Shown here: piece after piece, positions 1 through 8,777 of the stretch | Layout of the letters: the number at the start of each line of letters is the position of its first letter | Position numbering within the stretch: position 1 is the stretch's first letter | Origin: Actinobacteria bacterium 21-64-8 | GTDB taxonomy: Bacteria; Actinomycetota; Acidimicrobiia; Acidimicrobiales; RAAP-2 | Direction of reading: 5' to 3' | Length of the DNA stretch: 11,659 bases | NCBI GenBank assembly: GCA_002255315.1 | Contig: NCBD01000063.1 | Span: 1 to 11,659 of the forward strand | Program-made: the position numbers and the translations under genes | The notes under the pieces: model-generated | Told to the model about the DNA's origin: nothing | Databases searched by the model: none | What the model saw: only the letters and a program-made list of their open reading frames with translations

Positions 1-903
<903 letters not shown>

Positions 904-929
904 TTAAGGAATGACCCAGCCTACTTTGG

Positions 930-2189
930 CTACTGCTCGCTGCGGCGACGAATGCGCTCGATGCGTTCGTTCGAGCGATTCGCGTCGAGACCTCGGTCGT
1001 CGAGCAGGAGTGCCCGATCGGCGGCGGCCTCGTCTTCGGCGTGCACGTCGCGTGCGGCGAGGCGCGCTTCAACGCCCTCGGCGGCGATTTTTTTCGCCTC
1101 GTCGACGAGGGCCTCCACCATTTCGTCTTCGGGCACGACGCGAATGATCTTGCCGCGAATGAACAGGTGTCCACGGTGGCGACCGGCCGCGATGCCCAAA
1201 TCGGCGTGGCGCGCTTCCCCGGGGCCGTTCACGACGCAGCCCATCACCGCCACCTGGAGGGGAATCTGCAGCGCCGACAGTGCGTCTTGGGCTTCGTTGG
1301 CGACCTTAATGACGTCAACTTCGGCTCGGCCGCAGCTCGGACAGGCAATCAGGTCAAGTCCCTTTCGTTCGCGCAACCCGAGCGCTTCGAGGAGTTGGCG
1401 ACCGGCGCGCGCCTCTTCGACGGGGTCGGCCGTGAGTGAGTAGCGAAGCGTGTCGCCGATGCCTTCGGCGAGCAGCGTGGCGATGCCCGCAGTGGCCTTG
1501 AGGAGTCCACCCGGTAAGGGACCCGCTTCAGTCACGCCCAAGTGCAGTGGATGATCAAAGGTCTCCGAGGCCAAACGGTAGGCCGCAATCATGGTCGCGA
1601 CCGAGGAGGCCTTCACCGAGATCTTGACGTCGGAGAAACCGACTTCGTCGAAGTAGGCCAGCTCTTGTCGGGCCGACTCGACGAGTGCCTCGGGCGTCGC
1701 GCCGCCAAATCGTTCGTAGAGTTCGGGGTGCAGCGAGCCGGCGTTCACGCCAATACGAATTGGCACGCCGCGATCGCCGGCCTCGCGCGCGACGAGTTTG
1801 ATCTCTTCGGGTTTACGCAGGTTGCCCGGATTTAGGCGAAGGCCCTGGACCCCCGCTTCGAGCGCGGCGAGCGCCATCTCGACGTGGAAGTGAATATCGG
1901 CGACGATCGGCACCGGCGAGCGCGGCACGATTTGGGCCAGGCCCTCGGCCGCTTCTTGGTCGTTACACGTGCAGCGCACGATGTCCGCGCCGTTGGCCGC
2001 CAAGGCGTAGATCTGTTCGAGGGTGCCTTCGACGTTGGCGGTCTTGGTCGTAGTCATCGACTGGACCGAAATGGGCGCGCCGCCGCCCACCTTGATAGCC
2101 CCGAGGGAGATCTGGCGCGTGACTCGGCGCGGGCTTAACGAACTAGCGGTAACGTCCACGTCTCTAGTCTGCCGTGCGCGGCGCCCCAC
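930..2189 (-). CDS. ispG: 4-hydroxy-3-methylbut-2-en-1-yl diphosphate synthase (flavodoxin), MEP pathway
   Basis: IspG (GcpE) reductively converts MEcPP to HMBPP in the non-mevalonate isoprenoid pathway, using a [4Fe-4S] cluster. The N-terminal TIM barrel starts with RRVTRQISLG and SVQSMTTT (41-48); DIHFH is at 98-102 and NPGN at 120-123. The C-terminal iron-sulfur domain has CPSCGR (Cys283, Cys286), GCVVNGPGE (Cys318) and Glu325, matching E. coli Cys270, Cys273, Cys305 and Glu312 with a constant offset of 13. The longest frame starts at GTG 2189; a second GTG at 2159 gives a start (DVTASSLSPRR) closer to typical actinobacterial proteins. Neither has a clear Shine-Dalgarno site, so the start is unsettled. 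From about residue 380 the protein has a charged tail of some 40 residues beyond the usual end. It sits 29 nt after the site-2 protease gene, in the same operon as dxr. Confidence 0.97.
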   Translation of the reverse strand: MGRRARQTRDVDVTASSLSPRRVTRQISLGAIKVGGGAPISVQSMTTTKTANVEGTLEQIYALAANGADIVRCTCNDQEAAEGLAQIVPRSPVPIVADIHFHVEMALAALEAGVQGLRLNPGNLRKPEEIKLVAREAGDRGVPIRIGVNAGSLHPELYERFGGATPEALVESARQELAYFDEVGFSDVKISVKASSVATMIAAYRLASETFDHPLHLGVTEAGPLPGGLLKATAGIATLLAEGIGDTLRYSLTADPVEEARAGRQLLEALGLRERKGLDLIACPSCGRAEVDVIKVANEAQDALSALQIPLQVAVMGCVVNGPGEARHADLGIAAGRHRGHLFIRGKIIRVVPEDEMVEALVDEAKKIAAEGVEARLAARDVHAEDEAAADRALLLDDRGLDANRSNERIERIRRRSEQ

Positions 2190-2218
2190 GCGTCGCGCGG
2201 GCGTAAAAAGTACGTCGC

Positions 2219-3475
2219 CTAAAAGGGATTGGCGATGGGATGGGCGATGTCGAGGTAGAGCGTCATGGCAAAGAGCACCAGCAGCACGCTCATGAAGGCG
2301 TAAATCACAGGCGTCAAACGCGCGACGTCGGCGTGGTAGCGCCGTCCCCGCCGACTCCGCAGGCGCTCGTAGGTCGACACCAGCACGTAGCCGCCGTCGA
2401 GGGGCAGCATCGGCACCATGTTCAAGACGCCCACGAAGATATTGACCGCGATGAGAATCTGCAATAACGTCCCCGCGCCGGACTGCGTACTCTGCACGGC
2501 GAGGCGAACGACGCCCACGATGGAGGTCGGGCGCGTCAACTGGTTCTGGCGATTATTGGCCGCCGCGGGTGAGGTGACTTGGTGAAAGAGGTTCGCGAAC
2601 TCGTGGGGGGAAAAGACGTGACCAATGGAGCTAACCGCTTGGGTCACCAACGAGCCCACTTCACGAAAGGATCCCGGAATAGCGCCGAGCAACGACGAAC
2701 GCGTGACGAGGGCGCCAACCTCAATGCCTAAGTAGCCGTCGGGGTGAGTACCCGTGGCGAGCGCCACCCCGCCGGACTTGATTCTGCGTCCGTCGACCGG
2801 GGTCGCGTGGAGGGTGAGTTCGTGGCCGTGCCGGTTAACCAGCAAAGTGAGCGCGTCGCCGGCGCGGTGGTGAACCAGGTTGACCAGCTGGCTTGACGAA
2901 GTGATGCGCACCCCGTTGACCGCCACGATCTGGTCGTCCAGGTGCAGCCCGGCGCGCTGCGCGGCGGTCTGGTGGTAGCCGTCCCAGTGGGCGAAGGCCA
3001 ACACCCCCACGTGCGAGTTCGACGGCGCACCAATGAAGGTGAGTGACGTCCAGGCGAGCGCGAGCGCCATCACGCCGTGCATGAGCGAGCCGGCCGAGGC
3101 GAAGAGGACCTTTCGTGGATAACTCGCCGCGCGATAGGTTCGCGCTTCGTTTTCGGGGGCAACCTCACTATCCCAGGTCATGCCGGGCACTTTGACGTAG
3201 CCGCCGAGGGGAAACGCGCGCACGCCGTAGCGCGTTTCGCCTCGCGTCGTCGACCAGAGCACCGGTCCAAAACCAACGAAGTAGTCCGTGACCTCCATGC
3301 CCGCGCGTTTTGCGGTGATGAAGTGGCCAAATTCGTGGCCCATGATCATGAGCACGATCGCGAACAACACCACGGGCAGCGCCCAGCCGCCCCACCACAC
3401 GAGCAGGGCCACCACCGCCACGAGCACGGCGAGGGCGCTGATGGGAGACTGCGAGGACTCGCGCGTTGCACTCAC
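2219..3475 (-). CDS. rip1: Site-2 intramembrane metalloprotease (RseP/Rip1 family, M50)
   Basis: Membrane zinc protease of the M50 family, which cleaves transmembrane substrates such as anti-sigma factors after a first cut by another protease. The 418-residue protein has a hydrophobic stretch at 12-46 running into the zinc motif HEFGH (His47, Glu48, His51), then FGP and the conserved FPLGGYVKVPG (88-98), a second membrane segment around 124-150, a PDZ domain near 155-232 (AGLHLDDQIVAVNG), the third zinc-ligand motif NMVPMLPLDGG (352-362, Asp360) in a membrane segment, and a last membrane helix around 388-408. All catalytic elements are present, so it should be active. The start is GTG at 3475; it shares one base with the dxr stop (TAGTG), implying coupled translation. 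Its place between dxr and ispG is the same as rip1 in Mycobacterium; the substrates cannot be read from this sequence. Confidence 0.95.
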   Translation of the reverse strand: MSATRESSQSPISALAVLVAVVALLVWWGGWALPVVLFAIVLMIMGHEFGHFITAKRAGMEVTDYFVGFGPVLWSTTRGETRYGVRAFPLGGYVKVPGMTWDSEVAPENEARTYRAASYPRKVLFASAGSLMHGVMALALAWTSLTFIGAPSNSHVGVLAFAHWDGYHQTAAQRAGLHLDDQIVAVNGVRITSSSQLVNLVHHRAGDALTLLVNRHGHELTLHATPVDGRRIKSGGVALATGTHPDGYLGIEVGALVTRSSLLGAIPGSFREVGSLVTQAVSSIGHVFSPHEFANLFHQVTSPAAANNRQNQLTRPTSIVGVVRLAVQSTQSGAGTLLQILIAVNIFVGVLNMVPMLPLDGGYVLVSTYERLRSRRGRRYHADVARLTPVIYAFMSVLLVLFAMTLYLDIAHPIANPF

Positions 3476-4641
3476 TAGTGGGGCAGGTTACCGGTGGCGA
3501 GGCGTCGGGCCGTCGCGTCGTTTTCGTAGAGAGCGCCGAGCGTCGCTAACTCGTCGGACTCGTAGTGCTCCATGACCGTCGCCACGAGGGGCACGAGGTC
3601 GCACCACTGAATGCGACGAGCGAGAAACGCGTCCACGGCCACTTCGTTGGCGGCACTCAACCACGCCGGTGCGGCCCCGCCCAGACGCGCCGCTTCGTAG
3701 GCGAGGTCGAGGGCCCTAAACGAAGAGCGATCGGGCGCTTCGAACGTCAGCTCAACGCCCGAAGAAAAGTCGAGAGCGCCCCAACGATGATCGAGCCGTT
3801 CGGGGAGACCGAGGCTGTAGGCAATGGGCAGGCGCATGTCGGGGTTCGAGAGTTGCGCGAGAATTGATCCGTCAACGAATTCGACCATTGAGTGCACGAC
3901 CGACTGGGGATGAACCACCACGTCGATTCGCGCGACTTCGACGCCAAAGAGCGCACTCGCTTCGAGTACCTCGAGCCCCTTATTCATGAGCGTCGACGAA
4001 TCCACGGTGATCTTGTCACCCATGGACCACGTGGGATGGCGCAGCGCGTCTTCTCGGGTGACGTGTTGGAGTTGGGCAGAACTCATCCCGCGAAAAGGTC
4101 CCCCCGACGCGGTCAACAAGAGGCGGCGCACGTCGGGACGACCGCGTTGCGCACTGGCCCCGACGAGACATTGGTAGATGGCGCAGTGTTCGGAGTCCAC
4201 GGGCACCAATTCGGCCCCCGGGGTGGCCCGGGCGCGTTCGACCAAGGGGGCGCCGGCGATGAGCGATTCTTTATTCGCGAGCGCTAAACGAACACCCGCC
4301 TCGAGGGCACCGATGGTTACGGGTAGCCCGGCAAAGCCCATGACCGCGTTCACGACGACGTCGGCGCTTTGTGCGAGCTGGCGCAAGCCCTCGTCGCCGA
4401 CGAGAATCTCGACGGACTCGTCCACGAGCAACGCCAAGCGCTCGCGATGCGCAGGTGACTTCACCCCCACCCAGGACACACCAAACTCGCGCTGAATAGC
4501 GGCGAGTTCGGCGAGCTGTTCGCCCCCCGAAATCGCGACGAGATCAAAACGATCTGGCTCGCGACGCAACACCTCGAGGCTTTGACGACCAATGGAGCCC
4601 GTCGCGCCCAAGAGTGCGACGCGTCGGTGCGAGGGCACCAT
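3475..4641 (-). CDS. dxr: 1-deoxy-D-xylulose 5-phosphate reductoisomerase
   Basis: Dxr (IspC) converts DXP to MEP with NADPH and a divalent metal, the committed step of the MEP isoprenoid pathway, and is the target of fosmidomycin. The 388 residues match the family length. GATGSIG (12-18) is the NADPH-binding loop, LANKESLIAG (121-130) the conserved core, and VPVDSEH (146-152) supplies metal ligands Asp149 and Glu151. TASGGPF (177-183), HPTWSMGDKITVDSSTLMNKG (202-222) and Glu224 complete the active site and flexible loop. The C-terminal LSAANEVAVDAFL motif is intact. The ATG start lies 2 nt after the cdsA stop codon with no clear Shine-Dalgarno site, so translation is probably coupled to cdsA. 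The stop overlaps the protease start by one base. Confidence 0.98.
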   Translation of the reverse strand: MVPSHRRVALLGATGSIGRQSLEVLRREPDRFDLVAISGGEQLAELAAIQREFGVSWVGVKSPAHRERLALLVDESVEILVGDEGLRQLAQSADVVVNAVMGFAGLPVTIGALEAGVRLALANKESLIAGAPLVERARATPGAELVPVDSEHCAIYQCLVGASAQRGRPDVRRLLLTASGGPFRGMSSAQLQHVTREDALRHPTWSMGDKITVDSSTLMNKGLEVLEASALFGVEVARIDVVVHPQSVVHSMVEFVDGSILAQLSNPDMRLPIAYSLGLPERLDHRWGALDFSSGVELTFEAPDRSSFRALDLAYEAARLGGAAPAWLSAANEVAVDAFLARRIQWCDLVPLVATVMEHYESDELATLGALYENDATARRLATGNLPH

Positions 4642-4643
4642 CG

Positions 4644-5951
4644 TTAGCCCAACTTTAGGAAGTGAACGAGGTAGTACATGGTGGGTAGCGCGAACAACAG
4701 TCCGTCCACGCGGTCGAGGAACCCACCGTGACCGGGCAGCAATTTACCCAGGTCCTTCAACCCCAACGTGCGCTTGATCATCGACTCGAAGAGGTCGCCC
4801 AAAGGGACCACGATCGAGATCGCCAGCGCCGCTTCGAGGCCGTGGGTCATGGTCCAAGGACTCACCATTGGCAAGATGATCGCTCCACCGACCAACGTCA
4901 CGAATGTGCCACCCAGCGTGCCTTCGCGCGTCTTGTTGGGTGAGAGACGCTTGCTTAAGGGTTGGCGTCCGAGCCATCGACCGACGAAGAGCGCACCCGT
5001 GTCGTTACAGACCGTCAGGACAATCGCGCCAAAAAGGTAGGCCATTCCGTGATGGTGCGCGAACGTGTGGGGAGAAATCATTAACAAGGCGTAGGAGCCA
5101 AAGAGTCCGACCCACGCGTAGACAAAAATCGTCGCGCCCAGTCCGTCGAGGACGTCGACCGTACCTGGTGAGGCGAGGTACCACAAAAAGCCCACCATCA
5201 CCACCAGCACGCTGACCGCACTGACGGCAACGAGTCCTTTGTTGTAGACGCCAATACCGAGCGTGAGGACCGCGGCGATACCGAGCACGGACGCGGGGTG
5301 CGCGCCCACGGAGCGAAAACCGGCGTAGGCTTCAGCGCTCGCGAGGCCGAGTACGACGAGGATCAACGCGCTCAGCGGCACCGCTCCGGCGAGGAAGAAG
5401 CCAAAAACGACGATCGCGAGCAAGATGCCCGTCGCGGTCGCGCGCGCCACGTTGCTAGAGGATGCTTGACGCTGGCGGACGGCCCGACCGGCCAACGGGT
5501 TTGACGAGATCGTGTGTCGCGTGCGCGACGCGCGCAAGGGCTCGGGGCGCGGCGGCTCTTCGCTCTCGGGCTCGTCGTCAACTTCGACGGAGTTCGTGGT
5601 GAACTCCCAGGGGCGTGCGTCGGCGCCGCGAGTCTCGCCCGCGAGTAACGCCGCGTCGAACTGCTCTTCGTGGGCCACCCAGTCGGCTTCACCTTCACGC
5701 CAGGCGGGCGCGGGAACTTGTGTCCACGGGTCGTCGCTCTGGGCCGCTTCGCGCGCGACGACGATCGGTACTTGACCCGTCGGGGCGTCGGTCCAGTGCG
5801 GCAACAACGTGGTCGGATCTATAAGGGGCGCGACATCGTGCATCTCGCCCGCTGGTTCGGCCCCGGTGATCGTCACGCGAGAGTCGTCCCACTCCACGGC
5901 CGGTACTTCGCCGGTCGGTTCTTCGAAGAAGGAGCCGTCGTCAGACCTCAA
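4644..5951 (-). CDS. cdsA: Phosphatidate cytidylyltransferase with long acidic N-terminal extension
   Basis: CdsA makes CDP-diacylglycerol from phosphatidic acid and CTP, the precursor of membrane phospholipids. From the TTG at 5951 the protein has 435 residues. The first 160 or so are hydrophilic, rich in Glu, Asp, Pro and Ala, and hold PTGEVPAV (12-19) and PTGQVPIV (57-64) repeats with a weaker WTQVPAPAW (76-84). About eight membrane helices follow from residue 172. The CTP-transferase motifs are CNDTGALFVGR (315-325), LSPNKTREGTLGG (336-348) and the family signature running from SMIKR (390) through KDLG to PGHGGFLDRVD (406-416). The signature is complete, so the enzyme should be active. 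An in-frame ATG pair at 5984-5987 would add 12 residues translated from frr's 3' end in another frame; TTG at 5951, overlapping the frr stop by 11 nt and preceded by AAGGAA, seems likelier. The role of the extension is unknown to me. Confidence 0.93.
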   Translation of the reverse strand: MRSDDGSFFEEPTGEVPAVEWDDSRVTITGAEPAGEMHDVAPLIDPTTLLPHWTDAPTGQVPIVVAREAAQSDDPWTQVPAPAWREGEADWVAHEEQFDAALLAGETRGADARPWEFTTNSVEVDDEPESEEPPRPEPLRASRTRHTISSNPLAGRAVRQRQASSSNVARATATGILLAIVVFGFFLAGAVPLSALILVVLGLASAEAYAGFRSVGAHPASVLGIAAVLTLGIGVYNKGLVAVSAVSVLVVMVGFLWYLASPGTVDVLDGLGATIFVYAWVGLFGSYALLMISPHTFAHHHGMAYLFGAIVLTVCNDTGALFVGRWLGRQPLSKRLSPNKTREGTLGGTFVTLVGGAIILPMVSPWTMTHGLEAALAISIVVPLGDLFESMIKRTLGLKDLGKLLPGHGGFLDRVDGLLFALPTMYYLVHFLKLG

Positions 5952-6349
5952 GGAGTTCTTGTTCCTTACTCGCGAGCAGCCCATCAACGACGGCGACCTC
6001 GTCTTGGGTCATCTTGTCGAGGACTTTTTCGAGCCGCTCAATCTCGTCCTTGGACAGTCCGTGCTCTTGTCAGACCCAAGTCGGCGTTTTGAATCGCCTT
6101 TTCAATCGCGGCCATGGCGCCCTTATCAAAGGGCGATACGACGAGCAGGCGCGGTTCAGGTACAGAGAAGTTCGCCAGTTGACGTAGCGGCGTCTCGGCT
6201 CCGTAGTAGTCAACCATGATGCCTTCGACGAGCGCCGAGTTCGCACGACCAGTGCGCACCGAGGCGAACTCGCTCTTGACGTGCTCGAGGGCTTTAGCCA
6301 TTCGCTCACGCGTGTCTTCCATCACGAGTTCGACGAGTTCGTTATCCAT
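5941..6349 (-). pseudogene. frr: Ribosome recycling factor gene with internal frame-shifting deletion
   Basis: RRF works with EF-G to split ribosomes after termination and is normally about 185 residues. The 5' part, from ATG 6349, encodes a good RRF N-terminus: RTGRANSALVEGI (32-44), DYYG, TPLRQLANFSV and EKAIQNADLGLT (83-94). After T94 (6068-6070) the frame runs into unrelated residues and stops at 6038. In another frame, 6066 down to the TGA at 5941 encodes the normal RRF C-terminus, starting EHGLSKDEIERL and ending ASKEQELLEV (41 residues). Aligned from memory to E. coli RRF, residues about 91-144 are absent: the end of domain II, the hinge and the middle helix of domain I, including the conserved Arg-rich stretch around Arg132. 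From E. coli length and register, 161 nt is missing. The start overlaps the pyrH stop (TAATG). As written the product cannot be a working RRF; an assembly error is the simplest explanation. Confidence 0.9.
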
Positions 6350-7059
6350 TACTTCACCAGCGTACCGACGGGATCACCGTCGAGGGCGCGACCCAGGTTT
6401 CCCGTAGCCATCAGGTCAAAGACTCGTAGCGGCAGATTGTTGTCCTTACAGAACGTGATGGCGGTCATGTCCATCACGCGCAGGTCGCGCTTGATCACCT
6501 CGTCAAAGGAGATTTCGTCGAACTTGACGGCGTCGGGGTGCACGCGCGGATCGTGGGAGTAGACCCCGTCAACGCCGCCGTGCGTGCCCTTCAAAACAAT
6601 CGACGCTTCTATTTCGGCGGCGCGCTGGGCCGCCGGCGTGTCGGTCGTGAAGTAGGGGTTACCCATTCCGGCGGCGAAGATGACGACGCGACCTTTTTCG
6701 AGGTGGCGCACCGCACGTCGACGGATGTAGGGCTCAGCGACTTGATCCATGCCGATGGCCGACATCACGCGCGTGGGTCGTCCATGGTTTTCAATCGCGT
6801 CTTGCAGGGCGAGCGCGTTAATCACGGTCCCGAGCATGCCCATGAGGTCAGAGTTCGCTCGGTTCATCCCCGCCATCGCTCCGGTGGCGCCGCGCCAGAT
6901 GTTGCCACCGCCGACGACGACGGCCAACTCCAAGCCGCCGCGGTCCATGGCGCTGGCGATCTCGCGCGCTAAAAAGTCGACGGTCGTTGCGTCGATGGTC
7001 TCGTCGCTGGCCGCTGAGGCGAGTGCCTCACCCGAAAGCTTCAAGACGACTCGACGCAC
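6349..7059 (-). CDS. pyrH: UMP kinase
   Basis: PyrH phosphorylates UMP to UDP in the cytoplasm and feeds pyrimidine nucleotide synthesis; it belongs to the amino acid kinase fold, not the eukaryotic UMP/CMP kinases. The 236 residues match the family length. VVLKLSGEAL (4-13) is the phosphate-binding strand and loop with Lys7; VVGGGNIWRG (48-57) is the glycine-rich loop; DLMGMLGTVINALALQD (71-87) is the UMP-binding helix; GMGNPYFTTDT (131-141) and LKGTHGGVDGVYSHDPR (156-172) form the acceptor and ATP sites. The GTG start lies 8 nt after the tsf stop; a GGGGGA run 11 nt upstream is a weak possible ribosome site. Nothing in the frame looks damaged, in contrast to its downstream neighbour frr, whose ATG shares a base with this stop codon. 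Confidence 0.98.
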   Translation of the reverse strand: MRRVVLKLSGEALASAASDETIDATTVDFLAREIASAMDRGGLELAVVVGGGNIWRGATGAMAGMNRANSDLMGMLGTVINALALQDAIENHGRPTRVMSAIGMDQVAEPYIRRRAVRHLEKGRVVIFAAGMGNPYFTTDTPAAQRAAEIEASIVLKGTHGGVDGVYSHDPRVHPDAVKFDEISFDEVIKRDLRVMDMTAITFCKDNNLPLRVFDLMATGNLGRALDGDPVGTLVK

Positions 7060-7067
7060 AACGATGC

Positions 7068-7859
7068 CTATCCCCCGACGACGACTTGAGCGTAGGCCAC
7101 CAACGTGGCGCCCTTCAAGAAGGTCTCAACGCTTTGCTTGTCGTCTTTCACGTAGGGCTGTTCGAGGAGGACTCGCTCCTTGAACCAGCCATTCAAACGA
7201 CCTTCAATAATCTTCGGCAGTGCCGCCTCGGGCTTACCCTCGTTACGCGAAATCTCCTCGATCGTCGTGCGTTCAGCGTCGACTTCGTCCTGAGGGACGT
7301 CGTCGCGCGTCAGGTACTGGGGCTTGGCGAAAGCGATGTGCACGCAGAGTTCGTGCGCCATCTCCGCGTCGCCGCCTCGCAGGACTACCGCGACGGCGAC
7401 CACGCCTCGACCACTCTGTTGGTGAACGTAGGTATCGACGATCTCACCGTCGTTCGCCTCGAGTCGGTACACGCGCCCGATCGAAATGTTCTCCTTGAGC
7501 GTCGTGAGCATGGTCTCAATCTGACCCTGGAACTGGGTGACGGCCCCTTCGCCCTCGGCGGCGACGCGCGCGGCGATCTCGTCGACCAGGGTCACGAACT
7601 CGTCGGACTTCGCGACGAAGTCGGTCTCGCACTTCATTTCGACGATCGCCGCGACGTTGCCGTCGCGCACGGCGGTCACGGCACCTTCACCGGCGTCGCG
7701 CTCGGCACGCTTGGCGGCCGACGCGAGTCCCTGCACGCGCAGCAACTTGGTGGCGGCCTCCATGTCACCGTCGGTGGCCTCGAGGGCCTTTTTTGCGTCC
7801 AACATGCCCACGCCCGTTGCCTGGCGCAGCGCTTGTACGTCTTTTGCGGTGATAGCCAC
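7068..7859 (-). CDS. tsf: Translation elongation factor Ts
   Basis: EF-Ts is the nucleotide exchange factor for EF-Tu: it displaces GDP so that EF-Tu can take up GTP and a new aminoacyl-tRNA. The N-terminal UBA-like domain (1-50) reads MAITAKDVQALRQATGVGML followed by DAKKAL, and the conserved CETDFVAKSDEF (77-88) contains the Thr-Asp-Phe contact that reaches the EF-Tu nucleotide site. Two core subdomains follow, ending with QPYVKDDKQSVETFL and a short tail. At 263 residues it is close to actinobacterial forms and shorter than the E. coli protein (283). The GTG start has a good GAGGAG site about 8 nt upstream. It lies 38 nt after rpsB, the near-universal gene pair. Confidence 0.98.
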   Translation of the reverse strand: MAITAKDVQALRQATGVGMLDAKKALEATDGDMEAATKLLRVQGLASAAKRAERDAGEGAVTAVRDGNVAAIVEMKCETDFVAKSDEFVTLVDEIAARVAAEGEGAVTQFQGQIETMLTTLKENISIGRVYRLEANDGEIVDTYVHQQSGRGVVAVAVVLRGGDAEMAHELCVHIAFAKPQYLTRDDVPQDEVDAERTTIEEISRNEGKPEAALPKIIEGRLNGWFKERVLLEQPYVKDDKQSVETFLKGATLVAYAQVVVGG

Positions 7860-7897
7860 CTTGATTCTCCTCGTTGTTACTGGGGTTTGTGAATGAA

Positions 7898-8650
7898 TTA
7901 AGCGTTCGCCGCGCTCGGCGCGGCCGCACTTGGGGCACTCGCCGCGACGGGCGCGGGCTTGTTAGCACGAATGTAACGCCCTTCGACAACGGCGTCAGCG
8001 ATGAGACGACAGAGCAGCGCGCCGGCGCGAATGGCGTCGTCGTTGCCGGGAATGACGTAGTCGATGAGGTCGGGGTCACAGTTCGTGTCCACGACCGCCA
8101 CGACCGGCATACCCAACTTGCGAGCTTCGGTGACGGCGATGTGTTCTTTTTTTGTGTCGATGACAAAAATCGCGTCGGGCACGTGGTCGAGATTGGCAAT
8201 ACCGCTCAAGTTACGGTCGAGTTTTTCGAGCTCGCGGCTGTGGCGAAGCGCCTCGCGCTTGGGCATGTTGTTGAAGTCGCCCGCTCGCTCCATGGCGCGC
8301 AGTTCAATGAGTCGCTTAACGCGACCCGCGACCGTCGAGAAATTAGTCAGCATGCCGCCTAACCAGCGTTGATTAACAAAGGGCATGCCACAGGCTTGGG
8401 CGTAGTCGGCGATGGGGCCCTGAGTCTGCTTTTTCGTCCCCACGAAGAGGATCGTGCCCCCGCCGGCGACGAGGTCGCGCACGTAGGCGTAACTCGACTC
8501 GATTCCCGCGAGGGTTTTACGCAAGTCAATCAGATAGATACCGTTGCGCTCGCCCAAAATAAAGCGGCGCATTTTCGGATTCCATCGGCGGGTCTGGTGA
8601 CCGAAGTGCACGCCCGAATCAAGCAGTTCCTGCAGTGTGACGAGTGCCAC
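7898..8650 (-). CDS. rpsB: 30S ribosomal protein S2
   Basis: S2 binds late to the back of the small ribosomal subunit and helps recruit S1. The 250-residue protein opens with the conserved [20 protein letters not shown] and RRWNPKM, followed by [17 protein letters not shown] (30-46), FVGTKKQTQ (69-77), [12 protein letters not shown] (93-104) and [19 protein letters not shown] (158-176), then [27 protein letters not shown]. The C-terminus is an Ala/Pro/Ser tail of about 20 residues, common in actinobacterial S2. The start is GTG although this is a highly expressed gene; AAAGGA lies 7 nt upstream. It is the first gene of the large minus-strand operon, preceded by a 127-nt gap with a candidate promoter and RNA stem-loop, where S2 feedback control could act as it does in E. 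coli. Confidence 0.98.
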   Translation of the reverse strand: MALVTLQELLDSGVHFGHQTRRWNPKMRRFILGERNGIYLIDLRKTLAGIESSYAYVRDLVAGGGTILFVGTKKQTQGPIADYAQACGMPFVNQRWLGGMLTNFSTVAGRVKRLIELRAMERAGDFNNMPKREALRHSRELEKLDRNLSGIANLDHVPDAIFVIDTKKEHIAVTEARKLGMPVVAVVDTNCDPDLIDYVIPGNDDAIRAGALLCRLIADAVVEGRYIRANKPAPVAASAPSAAAPSAANA

Positions 8651-8777
8651 GTATTTTCCTTTCGTGACGGTTACTTACTCCACGACGCACCGCGAACGGC
8701 GACCGTACGAAATCGTGAAGAGAACTGAGTGCTCGCCCGCCTTGGGAGAGCCTGTCCATGATAGTCGACGGTGCGAA
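8651..8777 (-). promoter_or_regulatory. Intergenic leader upstream of rpsB with candidate promoter and stem-loop
   Basis: This 127-nt gap between the xerC stop and the rpsB start has no convincing open frame. On the minus strand TATCAT (8758-8763) is a good -10-like hexamer, with no recognisable -35, and would give a leader of about 100 nt. In that leader CUUCACGA (8713-8720) can pair with UCGUGGAG (8678-8685): 8 pairs, one of them G-U. Inside it, CGCCG and CGGUG (8688-8701) can pair around a UUCG loop. The structure ends 27 nt before the GTG, just ahead of the ribosome site. Autoregulation of rpsB through its leader is known in E. coli; that this structure does it here is inference. No terminator-like hairpin with a U tract is visible for xerC. 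Confidence 0.4.

Noticed and set aside
5941..6349. Programmed ribosomal frameshifting to restore frr
   Set aside because: A shift could join the frames but not replace about 54 missing core residues; there is also no slippery run at the junction.
6987..7892. A 301-codon plus-strand frame opposite tsf and the start of pyrH
   Set aside because: It is a shadow of GC-rich codon use; EF-Ts and UMP kinase on the other strand are unmistakable and the antisense product resembles nothing known to me.
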